Positions 46,288-55,494 of a DNA stretch of 64,000 bases are shown piece by piece (position 1 is the stretch's first letter; each line of letters begins with the position of its first letter). The stretch is from NCBI RefSeq assembly GCF_023509015.1, contig NZ_CP094975.1, forward strand, positions 5,945,501-6,009,500, written 5' to 3'. Under the pieces are notes generated by a model. That model did not search any database. It was not told the DNA's origin and saw nothing but the letters and a program-made list of their open reading frames with translations. Position numbers and translations under genes: made by a program. Origin of the DNA: Pseudomonas abieticivorans. GTDB taxonomy: Bacteria > Pseudomonadota > Gammaproteobacteria > Pseudomonadales > Pseudomonadaceae.

Positions 46288-47405
46288 TGCAGGTGCTCCT
46301 TGATCTCTGCCAAGGATTGGACTTTTAGACCTGCGCTGCCGATCAGTGCGACTTGCGAGGCGGACATCTGCCCCACGCCAAGCAACGGTAAGCGACTAGA
46401 CAATCGCCAGACTTTGAAGTGTTCGCCGTCGTCGCTGTACAGCACCACGCCACCCTGCCCGGCCAGCAAAACGCTACCGTCCACAAGTTGCTGCCCGCCA
46501 TACAACGCGGCTTTGACTGGGTTGACCAGCGCATGCCAAGTGGCGCCGGTGTCGTAACTGGTAAACAGCGCGCCACCAAACCCCGTGGCCAGTACGTTGC
46601 CATTTTTCAACGCCAACAGTTTGTAGATCGATGCAGGCCCGAGCGTGATCGGTGTTTGCCAGTGCGCACCGTTGTCCGCCGAGCGATACACGCGCCCGCC
46701 CTCACCCGCGATCAACAAGGTGCCATCGGCCAGACCGAGAATCGCATTCAGGTGCAAGCGATCGGGGTTGTCCACGCCGGACTGATATTGCCAACGACGG
46801 CCAGCATCGACCGTCGACAACAACACCCCGTAAGAACCCACCGCCCAACCTTGATTGGCGTCGCGAAACCACACATCGAGCAAGGGCCGCGACGCACCGC
46901 CGGCAGTCGCCGCCTTGGCATCGTCGACCGCGAACTGTGCATTTTCCAGAGCGAGGCTTAGCGCGCTGTCATCCGGATGTGCGGCTTTGTCTTCAAGCAG
47001 TCGCTTCACTTCACCTTCGGCAGACTCATTGAGCAGCGCGTTGATCTCGTTGCCGTCTTCTGCTTGAAAAAATGTCTTGCCGCCGTCAGCGCTGTGCAGA
47101 ATCACCCCGTCATGCCCCACCGCCCAGCCGTTTTGGCCGTCGACGAAATGCACGGCCGTCAGCAACAAATCCACGGGCACTTGGGCTTGTTCGACCCGGC
47201 CATCCGCGCCGAGCAACAGAATATGCCCGCTGTCACCGACCATCACTTGGCCGTCAGGCAATGTCTGAATCGACGTCAGTGCCGAGCGACTGGCCGCATC
47301 CGACATCGGCGACGGGCGTTGCAGACGATCCGGGGCCGCAACGGCCAGACTGGCGCTAAACAAGAACGCCAGGCCCAGCGCCGGCGGCGAAATCAAACTT
47401 TTCAT
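46284..47405 (-). CDS. YCF48-like / BNR beta-propeller periplasmic protein
   Basis: A 373-residue protein with a signal peptide (MKSLISPPALGLAFLFSASL, cleavage after AVA) and repeated propeller blades. Each has a W/G-x-x-G-x-x-G pattern: NGWAVGHDGVILHSADGGKT, QGWAVGSYGVLLSTVDAGRR, GEGGRVYRSADNGAHW and FGGALFTSYDTGATW. I chose ATG 47405 because upstream codons lack a signal-like start. Propellers of this type assist assembly of membrane complexes. It lies between the DUF1329 and RND genes and overlaps the latter. Confidence 0.85.
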   Translation of the reverse strand: MKSLISPPALGLAFLFSASLAVAAPDRLQRPSPMSDAASRSALTSIQTLPDGQVMVGDSGHILLLGADGRVEQAQVPVDLLLTAVHFVDGQNGWAVGHDGVILHSADGGKTFFQAEDGNEINALLNESAEGEVKRLLEDKAAHPDDSALSLALENAQFAVDDAKAATAGGASRPLLDVWFRDANQGWAVGSYGVLLSTVDAGRRWQYQSGVDNPDRLHLNAILGLADGTLLIAGEGGRVYRSADNGAHWQTPITLGPASIYKLLALKNGNVLATGFGGALFTSYDTGATWHALVNPVKAALYGGQQLVDGSVLLAGQGGVVLYSDDGEHFKVWRLSSRLPLLGVGQMSASQVALIGSAGLKVQSLAEIKEHLQ

Positions 47406-47484
47406 CGCGAAGTTGTCTCTGGAATAAAGGGCGCAACAGTCGACGTGGCCGTTTGCACGACCACGCTTATTCACTCGTCAGTAA

Positions 47485-48837
47485 TCAGTTACCGGCACGG
47501 CGCAGGGCCGCCGGGCTGAAGTCCTGTAAGGTCGTGTGTACGCCGAAACGCTCGGCACGTTCCTGGTTGGCCAAGCCGTTGACCACGTAGCTGCGCGATT
47601 GCAGGTCGTAAGCCACGTCGCTGATGGCGATGCTCGACAGAACGTCGAAACGCTGCAACGAGTGCGCTTCCTGCATGCGCCACAGCTCACCGCGACCATC
47701 GAATAAGTCAGTGGCCAGAATCGCCCAGCTGTCTTCGTCGATGTACAGCGTGCGTTTGCCATAGATGTGGCGCGCACCTGGCTTCAACGTCCCTTCCACC
47801 ACCCACACGCGGTGCATTTCATAGCGAATCAGATCCTGATTGAGATGCTCTGGCTTGACGATTTCGCTGTACTGCAACGAACGGTCGGCCAGCTTGTAGG
47901 TGTTGTAGGCGACGAGCATTTCTTTCTTGCCGTCCAGTTTCCAGTCGTAGCGATCGGAAGCGCCGCTGTACATGTCGTACATGTCATAGGTGCGCAGCCC
48001 GTCGGACAAACCATCAAAACTGTCGTAGCCCAACTCGGGCGCGCGCATTACGCGGCGTTGCCCCGGGTTGTACTGCCAGGCCAGACGCGCTTCCTTGACC
48101 TGATCCATCGGCTCGTGCAGCAGAGTTTGTTGACCGGCAACACTGTCCGGCCCGGTCACTTTAAGCAGGTAGTAATACAGCCGATTGGGTTCAGGATTGC
48201 CTAGCGCTGAGGCCATGGCGAGTGTTGCGTCGCGATGGATCACGGTGTAGCTGCCGCCCGGCTTGACCACCATTTCCGTCGGAAAATATTGGTAGCTTCC
48301 TTGGCGATAGCGCGCCAAGTGGTTGTAGAGCAACTCCTGTGGCTTGGTCGGAATCGGGAACGGCACGCTGGTTTTCTCGTAGTTGGCCATGCCCGAGCCG
48401 CTGTCATTGAGGACGACCTTGCCGGCCTCCTGCTTGATTTGCGCGTACTCACTGGCCGGCAACGCGACGGATCGATGCGTCGGGTAAACGAGCATCTTGT
48501 AGTCGGGGAACTTCTGCAACATGGCTTTGTAGCCGGCGGTCAACTGGTCGGCGTATTGGCCCATGTTTGCGGCAGTGATGGTGTACAGCGGCTTGTCATT
48601 GGCGTACGGATCACCATAACTTTTGCCGGCGACGTAACCCGGCGGTGCCTGGGTCAGACCACCGGTCCAGGCAGGAATGGTGCCGCTGGCGTTACCGGAC
48701 ATCTGCGCACCGAACGGTGTCAGATCCTGTCCCAGACGTGCCACATCGGCGGCACTTGCTTGAGCCAGCGCCATGGCACTGAGGACGGAGAGCATGCTGC
48801 CCATGGCCGTCAGGCAAATCATTTTTGTTGTTTTCAT
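47485..48837 (-). CDS. DUF1329 envelope protein
   Basis: A 450-residue exported protein. The signal peptide spans about 1-29 (MKTTKMICLTAMGSMLSVLS, ending ASA). DUF1329 markers include LTPFGAQMSGNASGTIPAWTGG near 39, PGQRRVMRAPELGYDSFDGLSDG near 268 and the closing SQSYVVN-like strand. The fold is thought to be LolA/LolB-like, which would let it carry lipids or hydrophobic ligands through the periplasm; that is family inference. It lies 25 bases downstream of the DUF1302 gene, a fixed partner. Confidence 0.9.
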   Translation of the reverse strand: MKTTKMICLTAMGSMLSVLSAMALAQASAADVARLGQDLTPFGAQMSGNASGTIPAWTGGLTQAPPGYVAGKSYGDPYANDKPLYTITAANMGQYADQLTAGYKAMLQKFPDYKMLVYPTHRSVALPASEYAQIKQEAGKVVLNDSGSGMANYEKTSVPFPIPTKPQELLYNHLARYRQGSYQYFPTEMVVKPGGSYTVIHRDATLAMASALGNPEPNRLYYYLLKVTGPDSVAGQQTLLHEPMDQVKEARLAWQYNPGQRRVMRAPELGYDSFDGLSDGLRTYDMYDMYSGASDRYDWKLDGKKEMLVAYNTYKLADRSLQYSEIVKPEHLNQDLIRYEMHRVWVVEGTLKPGARHIYGKRTLYIDEDSWAILATDLFDGRGELWRMQEAHSLQRFDVLSSIAISDVAYDLQSRSYVVNGLANQERAERFGVHTTLQDFSPAALRRAGN

Positions 48838-48862
48838 TGGATGCCTCGTTGTCCGATGCTGG

Positions 48863-50761
48863 TTAGAAACCCATGCTCACGCTGAGCGCGACGAAGTCTT
48901 TGTCGGTTGACGCCCACGGCGAGCCTCCACTGCCCGACCACGACAGGTCAGCGGAGTATTTCTGCAGGTAATCAGCCTTGACGCCCACGGATCCGGCGAT
49001 GCGCCCTTCAATGAAGTTGCTGTCGTACGAATAACCCTTCAAATCCTGACCAAAGGCCACGTAAGGCGAGACGTTGACGCCGGCCAGCAGCGAGTTGTAG
49101 GTCAGCTGTGCACGCAGGCGATACCCCGAAGAAAACTTTGTGGTGTAGCCGTCTTTCGAGCAGCCGAGCTTGGCGTATTGAGGGTTGGATCGTGTTCCTT
49201 GTATGCAACCCAACGCACTCCCGTTTGACAGGTCGGAGCCGTACTGGTCGGTACGATTGAAACGCGCGTCGTCCAGGCTCGGCAGGTTGTTCATGTACTT
49301 CATGCCGAACTCGCCGACCAGGTTCAACACGTTGGCGCCCAGCACGTTCTGGAACGACTTGACCGCACCAATCGACATTTGGGTCACTTTCAGGCGTTCA
49401 TAACCGTTGACCACCGTGCCAGGCGCGTAGTTTTGATAGGCCTGATCCGCGAGGGTGATGCCCAGCGCCCGGCCCAGATCTGGCGGCAGCGCGGCGAACC
49501 CGGCAATAAGGTCAGCACTGGCCAACTGCACCGGTTGGTTGGGGCGATAGCTCACTTCGCCGAACACCGACGTACTCAACAACGTGGTGGAAAAGCTCAG
49601 GCCGAAAATACGCACATCTTCCGGATAGCTGACGTCGTAAGCGCCGTTGCCTGCCGCCAGCTCAGGGCTGCTGGTCGGGCTGACCCAGCCCGGATAAGGC
49701 CCGGTGGCAATCGAACGCGTGCCGATCACCGAGTTGGAATACGGCGTGCGCGAGTGAATGTTCATCGCGTACACGCCGAACTCAGTATCAAGCGTGTCTG
49801 AGAAATAGCGTAAGGCCGCACCGAACTGGCCCATGTCTCGCGGCTCTTTATCTGGCCCGCGCTGGATGATCTGGCCATTGGCAAAGGATTCGCGATCGTT
49901 GGCGCCGGCGCGTGGCACGCCGTAGCAACCGTCAGGAATGTAGTCATTGGTCGAAAAGAACGTGCCGCAGCCTTCGAGCACGGTTTTGCGCCACTCCAAC
50001 TGATAGAAGGACTCCACGCTCAGGCTGTCGGTCAAACCGAAGTTGCCGTACAGCATCGGCACCGGCAGCAAGCCTTCCTTCAGTTGCGAGCCTGGACGGC
50101 GCAGGGCCGCGACGTCGATCGGGTTGACGGCGTTGATACCGTTCTGAAAGAACAGGCCTTCGCCCCAGTTCACCACTTGATTACCGAGGCGGACATTGAG
50201 CGGACGACCGTCAATGTCGTAGTTGCCGTAAACATAGGCGTCCAGCAACGCGACGCCCTGGAACTTGGCAAGCTTATCGTAGTGATCATCGTTGAGCGTG
50301 TGATTGGGCTGGTAACCGTTGGCGGAGCTGCCGTAGTCGACTTCCTTGTGATTAAGGGTGTAGTCGTACCAAGCCTTGCCGCGCAGGAATAATCCGTAGT
50401 TCTGCCATTTGAGCTCGGTTTCCGCCAGCAAGGTCACCGGCGAGGAAACCATTTCGCCGGGTTTGTGGAAGTTCAGGCGACTGTCGTCCGACGTGCGCCC
50501 GCCGCCGTTGCTGAACTGACCGGCATGGCCATAACCGATGCTGTTGGCGCTGCCCTGGTTGATCGCCGAGGTCGTCGGGCTTTGTGTGCTCCAGATCGCG
50601 CCGGCGGTGATGTTGCCGTTGTAGCGACCGGTGATGTCACCGAATTCGAAATCATCGGCATGGACGCTGAACGAAATGGCGCAGGCTAACGGGGTCAAGG
50701 CCAGCAACGTGGTGCCGAGCCATGGGGAGTCAGGAAATGACAGACGCGTGCGTGGTGACAT
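48863..50761 (-). CDS. DUF1302 outer-membrane protein
   Basis: A 632-residue predicted beta-barrel. The signal peptide (about 1-35, ending SVHA) is followed by DDFEFGDITGRYNGNITAGA, the DUF1302 start pattern, then many amphipathic strands, a small cysteine pair region (CGTFFSTNDYIPDGCYG) and a terminal phenylalanine (ALSVSMGF). GGAG lies seven bases before ATG 50761. It is the first gene of a four-gene operon (DUF1302-DUF1329-YCF48-RND). Such clusters accompany degradation of hydrophobic substrates, so it may be the outer-membrane port. Confidence 0.9.
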   Translation of the reverse strand: MSPRTRLSFPDSPWLGTTLLALTPLACAISFSVHADDFEFGDITGRYNGNITAGAIWSTQSPTTSAINQGSANSIGYGHAGQFSNGGGRTSDDSRLNFHKPGEMVSSPVTLLAETELKWQNYGLFLRGKAWYDYTLNHKEVDYGSSANGYQPNHTLNDDHYDKLAKFQGVALLDAYVYGNYDIDGRPLNVRLGNQVVNWGEGLFFQNGINAVNPIDVAALRRPGSQLKEGLLPVPMLYGNFGLTDSLSVESFYQLEWRKTVLEGCGTFFSTNDYIPDGCYGVPRAGANDRESFANGQIIQRGPDKEPRDMGQFGAALRYFSDTLDTEFGVYAMNIHSRTPYSNSVIGTRSIATGPYPGWVSPTSSPELAAGNGAYDVSYPEDVRIFGLSFSTTLLSTSVFGEVSYRPNQPVQLASADLIAGFAALPPDLGRALGITLADQAYQNYAPGTVVNGYERLKVTQMSIGAVKSFQNVLGANVLNLVGEFGMKYMNNLPSLDDARFNRTDQYGSDLSNGSALGCIQGTRSNPQYAKLGCSKDGYTTKFSSGYRLRAQLTYNSLLAGVNVSPYVAFGQDLKGYSYDSNFIEGRIAGSVGVKADYLQKYSADLSWSGSGGSPWASTDKDFVALSVSMGF

Positions 50762-50896
50762 GCAGCAGCTCCTATTATTTTTGTTTTGAGTTGTGGTGCG
50801 GCATTCCGTGATCGTCGCTCAGGCTTAAACATTGACGAATACAAAATACATTGATTTAAACTTGACGACGGCGAGCCTAATCAATCAAGTAATCAG

Positions 50897-50909
50897 TGTA
50901 AATCTGTAC
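50897..50909. promoter_or_regulatory. Shared 13-base operator-like motif, copy 1
   Basis: TGTAAATCTGTAC lies about 136 bases upstream of the DUF1302 start. Its exact reverse complement occurs at 52221-52233, just upstream of the HTH-citrate-synthase gene. The inner GTAAATCTGTAC is an imperfect palindrome, as expected for a dimeric regulator. Confidence 0.5.
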
Positions 50910-50974
50910 GAATTTTGTCAATGCTCACGGCTGTGCGAAGCGGCGCAGGCGACCGTGACTCCATAGGAGTGCAA

Positions 50975-50993
50975 AGCCCGCACGTGGCGGGCT
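50975..50993 (-). terminator. Terminator of the HTH-citrate-synthase-like gene
   Basis: On the minus strand AGCCCGC and GCGGGCT pair across five bases and are followed by TTGC, eight bases beyond the stop at 51001. The T-run is short. Confidence 0.55.
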
Positions 50994-51000
50994 GGGGGGA

Positions 51001-52194
51001 TCAGTCCGGCAGGATGCCAGTGTATTTAGCGCGGGGGCGGATCAGCGTTTGGTGGTGATATTGCTCGCTGGCATGGGCCAGCCAGCCGATTGCCCGGCCT
51101 ATTCCCGGCAACGCCAGCTCGCGCCCTTCGAGCTTGAGTTTGCGACCGACGAAGCTGAGCAGCAGGATGAAATCCGGTGGTTGCTGAAGCAACTCCTGGG
51201 CGATCTGCGCGGCTTTCAGCAAGCGTTGAAACTCAATATCGCCGGCGAACAAATCTTGCAGCGTCAGCCACAGGCTTTGCGCCCGAGGGTCGGCGACACC
51301 GTGCATGTTGGAGCCGAAACCGGGGATCGCTTCACCTTCGCGGTAGCGCTGCAACACCGGATCCTGAGGATTGTGCGCTGAACAGATTTCTTCCAGCAGA
51401 CGACCAACGGTTTCACCGCGACTGTAGGCAAGCCGCCGCCCACGGGACGCGGCCAACCCAACAATCGCTGCGTAGTACGGCGTGACACCGGTGTTGGCGG
51501 CAGCGCGGACGGTGTAGGTCGACGGGTCGAGTTCATGATCCATCGACAGAATGACCACCTGACGCACCAGGTCTTCGAACGCGCTATCAACCCCCAACGC
51601 GTTCACGATAAACGTCGGCAACGGTTGCGTACTGGGCCCATCGGCACCGACCATCAGCGCTGCCAGCCAACGCACCACGTCGACACCGGTGCGGGCATAA
51701 CCTTCGGGCGACAGGTCATAAGCCTTGGGGTTTTCTCGCTCGATCAATGGGAACAAGGCAATGGCTTTTTCGACCGGGTGCATCTGCGCGTACGCCTTCA
51801 GCAACAGGGTCGCAGCCTTCGGGCGCTTGGGCAACGTGTCACCGAACGCACCCGGCGATTGCCACATCAGCTCGGCCACTTCTTCAACGCTGGCGGTCGC
51901 CGCCAATTGCGCGACATCTTGGCCCCGGTAGTACAAACCTTTATCGGTCAACAGCGTGATCGCACTTGAAGTTGCGACGCGCGCAGGCTCAGTCACTGTG
52001 GTAATCACATCGTTTTTCGGCTTGGCCAAACGCTGAATATCCGCTGCCCAATATCGGCGACTGCGCGAACCATCAACCTTCAATGAACGAATGTTTTTGC
52101 GACTGACGTAGGCGTACAGCGTCGCCAGGCTGATGCCAAGAATCGCCGCAGCCTCGTCGGCGGACAGGTATAAACCGTCTTCAGGAGTTTCCAT
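51001..52194 (-). CDS. Citrate-synthase-like protein with N-terminal helix-turn-helix, catalytic histidines missing
   Basis: A 397-residue protein. Residues 1-60 are an excisionase/MerR-like DNA-binding fold (YLSADEAAAILGISLATLYA, then a basic RSRRYWAADIQRLAK). Residues 70-397 are a citrate synthase fold (LYYRGQDVAQL, MDHELDPSTYTVRAAANTG, DPRAQSLW, TLIRPRAKYTG). Compared with PrpC in this window, LHGGAN is replaced by an RRLAYSRGE region, and the histidine of GFGH is serine (GFGSNMHGVADPRA). Only the aspartate in PPDF remains. It may be a non-condensing lyase, a CoA-thioester binder or a metabolite-sensing regulator. ATG 52194 is taken; longer starts run through the promoter. It is divergent from the AtuA-like gene. 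Confidence 0.85.
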   Translation of the reverse strand: METPEDGLYLSADEAAAILGISLATLYAYVSRKNIRSLKVDGSRSRRYWAADIQRLAKPKNDVITTVTEPARVATSSAITLLTDKGLYYRGQDVAQLAATASVEEVAELMWQSPGAFGDTLPKRPKAATLLLKAYAQMHPVEKAIALFPLIERENPKAYDLSPEGYARTGVDVVRWLAALMVGADGPSTQPLPTFIVNALGVDSAFEDLVRQVVILSMDHELDPSTYTVRAAANTGVTPYYAAIVGLAASRGRRLAYSRGETVGRLLEEICSAHNPQDPVLQRYREGEAIPGFGSNMHGVADPRAQSLWLTLQDLFAGDIEFQRLLKAAQIAQELLQQPPDFILLLSFVGRKLKLEGRELALPGIGRAIGWLAHASEQYHHQTLIRPRAKYTGILPD

Positions 52195-52220
52195 TTCAGG
52201 CTCTCGGGTTGATGAATTTT

Positions 52221-52299
52221 GTACAGATTTACAGCGTGCAGACTGCACTATATCTTCGCCCCAACAAAAATAAAGTACATATATTGATCTATATATGTA
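52221..52299. promoter_or_regulatory. Divergent promoter with shared motif and long palindrome
   Basis: GTACAGATTTACA at 52221-52233 is the reverse complement of the motif upstream of the DUF1302 operon. A second element, TACATATAT at 52276-52284 and ATATATGTA at 52291-52299, forms a 24-base palindrome with a 6-base centre (TGATCT), 18 bases before the GTG of the AtuA-like gene. Both lie between divergent genes and probably bind regulators, perhaps the HTH-citrate-synthase-like protein itself. Confidence 0.55.
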
Positions 52300-52317
52300 G
52301 GCGTAAAGGGGAGCATT

Positions 52318-53682
52318 GTGGAAATACGCGTTCTGGCACCTACCGGCGTAATCGGCGCCGGCTTCAAGGCAACTTCTCTGGAACGGGGCCTCGCCCTCGC
52401 CCCTCATGTCATCGCCTGCGATGCCGGCTCCACGGATTCCGGCCCTTCAGCCCTGGGCAGTGGCCGCGCCAAACTCTCACGCGATGCCTGCAAACGTGAT
52501 TTGCGTCTGCTGTTACTGGGCCGAGACAAACTGCAAGTCCCTTTGATCATCGGTTCCTGCGGCACCAGCGGACGCGACAGCGGCGTCGACTGGATGGCTG
52601 ACATCGCCCTGGAAATTGCTGACGAAGAAGGCCTGCATTTCAAACTCGGTCTGATCTACGCCGACCAGCCCGCTGCCTATTTGCACCAGCGCCTTGAACA
52701 AGGCCGGATCAAACCGCTCAACCCTGCGCCAATACTGTACGCCGCCGTTATCGATAGCAGCCACATCGTCGGCATGATGGGCACCGAACCGTTGAGCGCA
52801 GCACTCGATCAAGGCGCGCAAGTCATTCTCGCCGGTCGCGCCAGTGATTCGGCGTTGTACGCCGTGGTACCGGAGCGCATGGGCGCTGACCGTGGCCTGA
52901 CCTGGCACGCCGCCAAGACCATCGAGTGCGGCGCCGCGTGCTGCGTCAACCCGGCGGCTGACGGGTTGATCGCCTATATCCGCGACGATCATTTCGAAAT
53001 CGAGCCGCTGGATCTTGAAGCCAAAGTCACCCCGCTGTCGGTCGCAGCGCACACCCTTTATGAGAACGCCAACCCATACCTGCTGACTGAGCCGTCCGGC
53101 GTCGTCGACACCGAAGCCGCCGTCTATACGGCGCTCAGCGATCGCACGGTGAAAGTCAGTGGTTCGGCATTTCACCCGGCGGATGTCTATACGATCAAAC
53201 TGGAAGGCGCGCAGCCCAACGGTTTTCAGACCGTGGTGGTCGGCGGGATTCGCGATCCCAACGTGTTTATGGCGCTGGATAAACTGCTGCCCAAAGCCCA
53301 GCAATACTTCAACGCGCGCATCGCCGATCTGTTCGGCGGCCGCTTGCAGCCGGGTGACTACGACATCAATTTCCGCCTGTATGGCATGGGCGTGGTGATG
53401 GGCCCGCTGGAAGTCGAGAAGGCGCCCTCGCCCAACGAAATCGGCGTACTGATCACCGTGACTGCGCCGACCCAGGAATACGCCAGCAAGATCGCCAGTT
53501 TCGTCGCCCACGTCAGCGCGCACCTGCCGGTGCCGGGCTACGAAGGCTTGATCAGCACCATCGCTTACCCGTTCTCGCCACCGGAAATGGAGCGCGGCCA
53601 GGTCTATCGCTTCAGCGTCAACCACGTGCTGCTCCCCGACAATCCGCTGGAAATGTTCCGCACCAAGCTCTTGGAGGTTTGA
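52318..53682 (+). CDS. AtuA-like acyclic terpene utilisation family protein (DUF1446)
   Basis: A 454-residue cytoplasmic protein starting at GTG 52318, preceded by GGGGAG. AtuA features are VIACDAGSTDSGPSALG near 31-47, LIIGSCGTSGRDSGVDWM near 76, ILAGRASDSALYA near 170 and WHAAKTIECGAACC near 200. In AtuA of terpene-degrading pseudomonads a C-terminal domain follows; here that part appears as the separate DUF4387 gene 3 bases downstream. AtuA proteins are suspected to act on CoA thioesters or hydroxy acids, but the reaction is not established. Start of a probable five-gene operon. Confidence 0.85.
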   Translation: MEIRVLAPTGVIGAGFKATSLERGLALAPHVIACDAGSTDSGPSALGSGRAKLSRDACKRDLRLLLLGRDKLQVPLIIGSCGTSGRDSGVDWMADIALEIADEEGLHFKLGLIYADQPAAYLHQRLEQGRIKPLNPAPILYAAVIDSSHIVGMMGTEPLSAALDQGAQVILAGRASDSALYAVVPERMGADRGLTWHAAKTIECGAACCVNPAADGLIAYIRDDHFEIEPLDLEAKVTPLSVAAHTLYENANPYLLTEPSGVVDTEAAVYTALSDRTVKVSGSAFHPADVYTIKLEGAQPNGFQTVVVGGIRDPNVFMALDKLLPKAQQYFNARIADLFGGRLQPGDYDINFRLYGMGVVMGPLEVEKAPSPNEIGVLITVTAPTQEYASKIASFVAHVSAHLPVPGYEGLISTIAYPFSPPEMERGQVYRFSVNHVLLPDNPLEMFRTKLLEV

Positions 53683-53685
53683 CCC

Positions 53686-53997
53686 ATGACCACTGTTTCG
53701 CAACTCTGCAGCCTGGTGCGTTCGAAGAACGCCGGCCCGTTTGTATTGACCTTCGACCTGATGTTCACCAACGAAGACAACTACGCCCGGGTACGGCGCA
53801 CGCAGCCAATCACTCGCGCCCTGCTGGCGGAGCTTTATCAGCAGAAAGAAGAAGACATCGTGCTGGTCTATCACGATGCTGCGCGCGCGATCAAAGCGTC
53901 GTTCCCGCGCCCGGTGTATCAAGGCGAACTCGCCGACAGCGACTGCTACGGCGGCCAACAGTACGTGCCGCTGTTGTCCATCGCCGTTCCGGAGTAA
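53686..53997 (+). CDS. DUF4387 protein, AtuA partner
   Basis: A 103-residue protein with the DUF4387 pattern: QLCSLVRSKNAGPFVLTFDL near 6, MFTNEDNYARV near 26, and a final SFPRPVYQGELADSDCYGGQ. It corresponds to the C-terminal ferredoxin-like domain of longer AtuA proteins, so the two products probably form one complex. The gene starts three bases after the AtuA-like stop and 39 bases before the MFS gene. Confidence 0.88.
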   Translation: MTTVSQLCSLVRSKNAGPFVLTFDLMFTNEDNYARVRRTQPITRALLAELYQQKEEDIVLVYHDAARAIKASFPRPVYQGELADSDCYGGQQYVPLLSIAVPE

Positions 53998-54036
53998 GTG
54001 GTTGCGCCAGACTCACACGATAATAAGGATAAAAAA

Positions 54037-55458
54037 ATGAGTGCTGCTTTAGGTTCTGTCGCGACCGCCACGCCCAGTGCGCTGAGTGGTGAAATGATCG
54101 CTGCGCGCCTTGACCGGTTGCCGGCCAGCAAAAGCCTCTGGCGTTTCGTCACGCTGTTGGCGCTGGGTGGTTTCTTTGAAACCTTCGAGATGTTTTCCAC
54201 CTCGTTCGTCATCCCCGGGATGGTACGCAGTGGCGTGTTGCTGAGCACCACCGACAGCTTCTTTGCCCTCAACGGCGCGGCGGCTTACATTGCCGCAACC
54301 TTTATCGGGCTGTTCATCGGCACGCTGGGGTTCGGCATGATCGCCGACAAGTTTGGCCGTCGTGCGGTGTTCACTTACGCCCTGATCGGCTATGCCTTGT
54401 GTTCGCTGATCATGGCTTGCCAGACCGGCCCGCTGGGCTTGAACTTCTGGCGCCTGATGACCGCGATTGGCCTCGGAGTCGAGGTGATTGCCATCGACGC
54501 TTACCTAAGTGAACTGGTGCCGCCGACCTTGCGCGGACGCGCATTTGCCATCAACCGGATCATGTCCTATCTGGCAGTTCCAGCCTGCGGCATCACCGCC
54601 TACCTGTTTGTGCCGCATGAACCGCTGGGCATTGATGGCTGGCGTTGGGTTATCGCCATTGGCGCAGTCGGTTCGTTGCTAGTGTGGGTGCTTCGGCGCA
54701 AGCTGCCAGAAAGCGCGCGCTGGCTGGCAGACAAAGGTCGTTTGCAAGAAGCCGATGCCGAAGTCAGCCGCATGGAGCGTGCGGTTGAGCAGGAAACCGG
54801 CCGGCCGCTGCCTGCGGCGATCCCGACGACCAAGGTGCAGGTGGAACACAAAAGCAGTTTCCGTGAGCTATGGAGCCCGCGTTACCGCACGCGCACCATC
54901 ATGCTGGTGCTCTTTCACGTGTTCCAGGCCATGGGCATTTATGGCTTCCTGAATTGGGCACCAACCTTTCTCATCGAACAGGGTGTGACGGTTAGCAAAA
55001 GCCTGGCGTATACGGTGGTGATGGGATGCAGCGCACCGCTGGGGCCGATTCTGGCGCTGTTCTTTGCCGATCGCATCGAGCGCAAATGGCAGATCGTTTT
55101 TGGTGCCATGTTGATCGCCGTCGCGGGCTTGTCGTTTGCCGAGTTCCGTGTGCCGCTACTGATCATTACCTGCGGCGGTCTGTTGACCATGGGCACAACA
55201 ATTCTTTCGGTCGGCTATCACGCTTATCAGTCGGAACTGTATCCGACGCGGATTCGCGCCATGGCTGTGGGTTTTGTCTATTCCACCGGCCGCCTCGGTG
55301 GCAGCCTCAGCGGTTTCATGATTGCCTTCGCCATGCGCCACTTCGGCGTGCAGTCAGCACTGATTGCGGTGGCTGGGTGCATGGTCATCTGCGCCCTGTC
55401 GGTGGCATTGTTAGGGCCGCTTACCCGAGACAGGACACTTGAACAGATCAACGACTGA
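54037..55458 (+). CDS. MFS transporter, aromatic acid/metabolite:H+ symporter type
   Basis: A 473-residue permease with about 12 helices. The loop 2-3 motif is GFGMIADKFGRRAVF, and loop 8-9 has FADRIERKWQIVF. VIAIDAYLSELVPPTLRGRA near residue 150 is the sugar-porter/AAHS-type signature, as in NiaP-like proteins. AAGGA lies eight bases before ATG 54037. A GTG at 53998 would extend the frame but has no support. In this operon it should import the substrate, probably an organic acid or ester. Confidence 0.88.
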   Translation: MSAALGSVATATPSALSGEMIAARLDRLPASKSLWRFVTLLALGGFFETFEMFSTSFVIPGMVRSGVLLSTTDSFFALNGAAAYIAATFIGLFIGTLGFGMIADKFGRRAVFTYALIGYALCSLIMACQTGPLGLNFWRLMTAIGLGVEVIAIDAYLSELVPPTLRGRAFAINRIMSYLAVPACGITAYLFVPHEPLGIDGWRWVIAIGAVGSLLVWVLRRKLPESARWLADKGRLQEADAEVSRMERAVEQETGRPLPAAIPTTKVQVEHKSSFRELWSPRYRTRTIMLVLFHVFQAMGIYGFLNWAPTFLIEQGVTVSKSLAYTVVMGCSAPLGPILALFFADRIERKWQIVFGAMLIAVAGLSFAEFRVPLLIITCGGLLTMGTTILSVGYHAYQSELYPTRIRAMAVGFVYSTGRLGGSLSGFMIAFAMRHFGVQSALIAVAGCMVICALSVALLGPLTRDRTLEQIND

Positions 55459-55494
55459 AACCCGCGTTTTTTTTCACCCGTTGTTTGGATGTGA

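Noticed and set aside
50780..51000. A possible tRNA or small RNA in the gap upstream of the DUF1302 operon
   Set aside because: No cloverleaf could be drawn; only the shared motif and a terminator hairpin are supported.
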